Made by a program: the position numbers and the translations under genes
Notes under the pieces: model-generated
The model's database searches: none
The model's input: the letters and a program-made list of their open reading frames with translations, nothing else
Told to the model about the DNA's origin: nothing
NCBI GenBank assembly: GCA_021786915.1
Contig: JAJYMP010000280.1
Location: forward strand, 1-8,433
DNA from: Chloroflexota bacterium
GTDB taxonomy: Bacteria; Chloroflexota; Limnocylindria; Limnocylindrales; CSP1-4
Reading direction: 5' to 3'
DNA length: 8,433 nucleotides
Shown: positions 6,073 to 8,433 of the stretch, piece after piece
How positions within the stretch are numbered: the stretch's first letter is position 1
How the letters are laid out: each line of letters starts with the position of its first letter

Positions 6073-6247
6073 GGGTGAGTGTCACCCTCTCGGGTGTCCG
6101 GCGGCTTGGCTCGTATCCTCGCTGCCCGCCGACGGGTGTGGCCTTCATGGGATCTGCCGGCCGCCGGACATGGATCGGACCGACCGGTGTGACTTCATAG
6201 GAGCGTGGCAACCGCCCCCACTCAGGCGTGTCCACCGGCCGGTCCGG
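6073..6247 (+). ncRNA. IS110 bridge RNA (seekRNA)
   Basis: The RNA directs the recombinase to bring target and donor DNA together. Three structures are visible. A 5' hairpin pairs GGGTGA (6073-6078) with TCACCC (6082-6087). Stem-loop 1 pairs 6095-6105 with 6160-6170 (11 bp, plus G-U ends), then GGC (6108-6110) with GCC (6156-6158), and has an apical hairpin CCCG/CGGG (6125-6128, 6133-6136). Stem-loop 2 pairs 6175-6189 with 6233-6247 (14 of 15 positions, including one G-U) and has a small inner hairpin near 6207-6216. Loop 1 is the target loop. Its 5' strand carries GTATCCTC (6113-6120), equal to the left flank, and its 3' strand carries CATGGGAT (6146-6153), the reverse complement of the right flank at 7341-7348. 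Loop 2 is the donor loop. Its 5' strand carries CATAGGAGC (6196-6204), equal to the right end of the element at 7332-7340. Its 3' strand has CACTCA (6219-6224), complementary to TGAGTG at 6076-6081 in the left end; this last match is the weakest. Length and loop order agree with the IS621 bridge RNA. Transcript ends are estimates. Confidence 0.8.
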
Positions 6248-6281
6248 ATGTGTCACCCCTGATCAGGAGGCGACGGAAGGA

Positions 6282-7331
6282 ATGATCGTCATCGGCATCG
6301 ATTCCCACAAGCGCACCCACACCGCGGTCGCGGCCGACGGCAACGGTCGCAAGCTCGGCGAGGTCACGCTCGGCACGACGAGCGCGGGGCACCTCGAGCT
6401 CGTCCGCTGGGCGGCCCGGTTCCCCGGCCACCGGTTCGCGCTCGAGGACACCCGCCACCTGTCCCGCCGCCTGGCGGGCGACCTGCTGCGTGCGGGCGAG
6501 GCGGTCACCTGGGTGCCGACGAGGCTCATGGCCGGCGCCCGCCGGCATGGCCGCGAGCAGGGCAAGAGCGATCCGATCGACGCCCTGGCGGTCGCCCGCG
6601 CCGCGCTCGCGGACCCGGACCTCCCGACGGCCACCCTCGAGGGCGAGGAGCGCGAGCTGCGGCTCCTGGTCGACCACCGCGAGGACCTCGTCGCCGAGCG
6701 CACCCGGGCCCAGAACCGCCTGCGCTGGCACCTCCACGAGCTCGAACCCGGCAACGAGCCTGGGCCACGCTCCCTGGACCGGGCGGTCGTGCTGCGGGCC
6801 CTCGACGAGCGGCTCGAGACCGTCGAGGGCACCGTCGCCCGGATCGCCCGCGAGCTCGTCGGCCGGATCCGCGACCTGACCCGCACGATCGATGCCCTGG
6901 AGCGCGAGATCACCCGGCTGGTCCGCGAGGTCGCCCCGACCCTGCTCGCCCTGCCCGGCTGCGGCCCGCTCTCGGCCGGCAAGCTCGTCGGCCAGGTCGC
7001 CAAGGCCGGCCGCTTCCGCTCGGCCGCCGCCTTTGCCCGCCACAACGGCTCGGCACCGCTCCCGGTCTGGTCGGGCAACGACGAGCGCCACCGCCTGTCG
7101 CGCAAGGGCGACCGCCAGGTCAACGTCGCGCTCCACCGGATCGCCATCACCCAGATGCGGATCGACGAGCGAGGCCGGGCCTACTACGAGCACCGCCGGG
7201 CGGCAGGCGACACGAAGACCGAGGCGATCCGGGCGCTGAAGCGCCGGATCAGCGACGAGATCTACCGCCGGATGCGTCACGATGAGCGCCTCCGGGCGAC
7301 CCCGCGGGCAGCCCTCGCGGCGGCCGCTTGA
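6282..7331 (+). CDS. IS110-family DEDD recombinase (transposase)
   Basis: This 349-aa protein has the two IS110 domains. The N-terminal RuvC-like DEDD domain starts MIVIGIDSHK with Asp7, Glu55 (FALED), and Asp97 and Asp100 (KSDPID); the intervals (48, 42 and 3) match IS110 enzymes. A charged helical linker, probably coiled coil, runs about 120-220. The C-terminal Transposase_20 (IS116/IS110/IS902) domain begins with LPGCGPLSAGKL (224-235), and Ser264 in PVWSGN is the likely nucleophile, followed by HRLSRKGDRQVN. The ATG at 6282 is chosen because family N-termini begin here and AGGAGG (6265-6270) lies 11 nt upstream; the in-frame GTG at 6228 falls inside the RNA. The TGA stop is 10 bp from the element's right end. 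The enzyme acts with the upstream bridge RNA to excise a circle and insert it at a guide-matched site. Confidence 0.95.
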   Translation: MIVIGIDSHKRTHTAVAADGNGRKLGEVTLGTTSAGHLELVRWAARFPGHRFALEDTRHLSRRLAGDLLRAGEAVTWVPTRLMAGARRHGREQGKSDPIDALAVARAALADPDLPTATLEGEERELRLLVDHREDLVAERTRAQNRLRWHLHELEPGNEPGPRSLDRAVVLRALDERLETVEGTVARIARELVGRIRDLTRTIDALEREITRLVREVAPTLLALPGCGPLSAGKLVGQVAKAGRFRSAAAFARHNGSAPLPVWSGNDERHRLSRKGDRQVNVALHRIAITQMRIDERGRAYYEHRRAAGDTKTEAIRALKRRISDEIYRRMRHDERLRATPRAALAAAA

Positions 7332-7333
7332 CA
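7328..7333 (+). promoter_or_regulatory. TTGACA at the right end of IS110, possible outward or junction -35
   Basis: A consensus TTGACA overlaps the recombinase stop codon and points out of the element. IS110-family circles are known to form a promoter across the joined right and left ends, with the -35 in the right end. A clear -10 at 16-18 bp is not visible in either the present right flank or the predicted circle junction, so the role is tentative. Confidence 0.35.
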
Positions 7334-7348
7334 TAGGAGCATCCCATG
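7332..7348 (+). other. IS110 right end, core and right target half-site
   Basis: CATAGGAGC (7332-7340) is the donor sequence copied in loop 2 of the RNA. ATCCCATG (7341-7348) is complementary to the 3' strand of loop 1. The core TC is read at 7342-7343, where the element passes into the genomic right flank. Confidence 0.7.
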
Positions 7349-7352
7349 GTGC

Positions 7353-7392
7353 GTCCTGAAAGCTGGACCAGGCCAGCGGGTGTGAGTCCCGC
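7353..7392 (+). promoter_or_regulatory. Leader with two small hairpins before the C45 gene
   Basis: GTCC (7353-7356) pairs with GGAC (7365-7368), and GCGGG (7376-7380) pairs with CCCGC (7388-7392) across a 7-nt loop. Together they would structure the leader if translation starts at 7406. If translation starts at 7346 or 7349 the segment is coding. No known riboswitch was recognised. Confidence 0.25.
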
Positions 7393-7405
7393 CCAGGTAA
7401 GCGCG

Positions 7406-8433
7406 ATGACTCCTCGCCGTACTGATCTCGTGGACGGTGGCGGGCTCCCGCTCCTGCGCGTCGCCGGATCGCACCGGGAGGTCGGGCGCCAGCTGGGCGA
7501 GGCGACGGCGGACACCATCCGCGAGGCCGTGGACTTCGAGGGCCGGCTGCCCCCCGGCTGGACGCTCGACGCGCAGCTCGCCCTTGCCGCCGCCCACCGC
7601 GACGCCACCCTCCGCGCCACGCCCTGGCTGGTCGACGAGATCGACGGCGCTGCCGAGGGGGCCGGGGTGGATCCGCTCGCGCTGTTCGCCGCGTCGATCG
7701 AGGAGATCTGGGCGTCGCGGCCCTCGCGGGCAGGCCCGGGCGCCGGAGGCGTGCGGCCGTTCGGCCACGGGCGCTGCTCGGACCTGGTCGCCGTCCCGCC
7801 CGCCACCGCGGACGGTCACGTCTGGGTGGCCCACAACAACGACCTCTCGCCCTCGTCCGAGGCTGCGGCAGTCGCGGTCGAGTGGCGCGTGCCGGGCGAG
7901 CCGGTCGTGTTCTCGCTGGGGGTCGGCCCGTGGATCTCGGTGGGGTGGAACTCGGCCGGGCTCTCGCTGACCGGCAACGAGCTCTCGCCCAACGACGACC
8001 GGGTGGGGGTGCCGCGCCTGCTGATGGTTCGTGAGCAGTTGACCGCGAGGACGCTCGACGAGGCGGTCGGGATGGCGCTCCGCCCTGACCGGGCGTCCTC
8101 GTACAACACCGTGTTCGCGCACAGCGACGGGCGCGTCGTGAATGTGGAGGGCTCTGCGACCGACGCCGAGCTCACGGTCCCGGGCGCCGCGGGGACGCTC
8201 GCCCACACGAACCACTACACCTGCGAGCGGATGCTGCGCTACGAGGCCGATCCGGCGTACGCACGCAAGTCGGGAGTCCGCCTGGCCCGTGCGCTCGAGC
8301 TGCTCGACGGGCCGGCCGCCGAGGGCCCCGCACCCGGGGCCATCACGGGCGACACGCTCTACGCCGCCCTCTCCGACCACGCGACCACGCCCTCGATCTG
8401 CCGCCACGATGACGGCGTCGAGACCTCGGTGAC
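7406..8433 (+). CDS. Peptidase C45 / acyl-CoA:6-APA acyltransferase-like Ntn-hydrolase, C-terminus cut by window edge
   Basis: 342 codons are visible before the window ends. The family (isopenicillin-N acyltransferase-like, C45) comprises self-processing N-terminal nucleophile hydrolases that cut or transfer amide-linked acyl groups. Visible hallmarks are GSHREVGRQLGE (21-32), Cys124 in GRCSDL as the predicted nucleophile freed by autocleavage, AHNNDLSP (142-149), AHTNHYTCERM (266-276) and SDHATTPSICRH (323-334). No signal peptide is seen. The start is uncertain. ATG 7406 is listed because AGG lies about 8 nt upstream, but the same frame is open back to ATG 7346 and GTG 7349, and the ancestral promoter would place transcription start there. 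Those first codons have unusually A/T-rich third positions, which argues against their being translated. The IS110 insertion lies directly upstream and appears to have removed the original promoter. Substrate unknown; homologues often act on small amides. Confidence 0.88.
   Translation, partial: MTPRRTDLVDGGGLPLLRVAGSHREVGRQLGEATADTIREAVDFEGRLPPGWTLDAQLALAAAHRDATLRATPWLVDEIDGAAEGAGVDPLALFAASIEEIWASRPSRAGPGAGGVRPFGHGRCSDLVAVPPATADGHVWVAHNNDLSPSSEAAAVAVEWRVPGEPVVFSLGVGPWISVGWNSAGLSLTGNELSPNDDRVGVPRLLMVREQLTARTLDEAVGMALRPDRASSYNTVFAHSDGRVVNVEGSATDAELTVPGAAGTLAHTNHYTCERMLRYEADPAYARKSGVRLARALELLDGPAAEGPAPGAITGDTLYAALSDHATTPSICRHDDGVETSV

Larger units (their letters stand above)
6070..7341 (+). mobile_element. 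IS110-family insertion sequence with bridge RNA end
   Basis: A DEDD recombinase gene is preceded by a structured non-coding left end of about 200 bp and followed by a right end of only about 10 bp, the layout of the IS110 group (non-coding RNA upstream). There are no terminal inverted repeats, as expected. Ends were set from guide matches in the RNA: left flank GTATCCTC ends at 6071 and right flank ATCCCATG begins at 7341, with the shared core read as TC (6070-6071 and 7342-7343). TCC occurs at both ends, so the exact cut can slide by a base; the length with one core copy stays 1,272 bp. The recombinase is full length and its catalytic residues are present, so the element may be active. Confidence 0.8.

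Noticed and set aside
6061..6281. Small protein gene in the left end of the IS element
   Set aside because: No frame shows a convincing start, ribosome site or domain, and the segment is explained by RNA stems and guide matches.
7349..7400. GTGCG followed by a GGGTGTGAGTCCC hairpin, reminiscent of the 5' end of a group II intron
   Set aside because: Only a few short motifs match from memory, no reverse transcriptase or domains V/VI follow, and the C45 gene starts right after. A covariance search against group II D1 models would settle it.
7277..8407. A long minus-strand open frame across the C45 gene
   Set aside because: Low-complexity Arg/Gly/Val composition without motifs. The plus strand carries clear C45 family motifs.

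Overview
The window is very G+C-rich bacterial chromosomal DNA with short intergenic gaps and strong third-position G/C bias. Start codons often lie only a few bases after a TANNNT -10 hexamer, so leaderless mRNAs look likely. This fits a high-G+C lineage such as Chloroflexota (Limnocylindria-like) or Actinomycetota. That placement is an inference; no rRNA or marker gene is present.

Layout. (1) 1-369, minus: a DUF1232/YkvA small membrane protein, cut by the window edge. (2) 421-2687, plus: a two-gene NatA/NatB-type ABC exporter operon (ATPase, then permease) with a 4-base GTGA overlap. (3) 2710-3444, minus: a LigD-like ATP-dependent DNA ligase nucleotidyltransferase homologue that has lost the catalytic lysine and most other motif residues, so probably a pseudoenzyme. 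(4) 3445-3838: a gene-free divergent promoter region with four phased palindromes (centres 42, 63 and 42 bp apart) and a 22-bp tandem repeat. (5) 3839-5953, plus: an S9-family serine peptidase with an intact Ser-Asp-His triad, ending in a 36-bp palindrome. (6) 6070-7341: a complete IS110-family element with recombinase and upstream non-coding end. (7) From 7346 or 7406 to the window end, plus: a peptidase C45 / acyl-CoA:6-APA acyltransferase-like Ntn-hydrolase, cut by the edge.

The most notable content is in the IS110 element. The roughly 175 nt before the recombinase fold by eye into a 5' hairpin followed by two long stem-loops with internal loops, the architecture of an IS110 bridge RNA (seekRNA). 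Its guides can be read against the element's own surroundings. An 8-mer in the 5' strand of loop 1 equals the left genomic flank. An 8-mer in the 3' strand of loop 1 is the reverse complement of the right flank. A 9-mer in the 5' strand of loop 2 equals the right end of the element. This fixes the element at about 1,272 bp with a TC core and reconstructs the empty target as GGTATCCTCCCATGG. That target looks like a -10 box immediately before the start of the C45 gene, so the insertion appears to have split that gene's promoter from its coding sequence.

No CRISPR array, tRNA or rRNA was seen.
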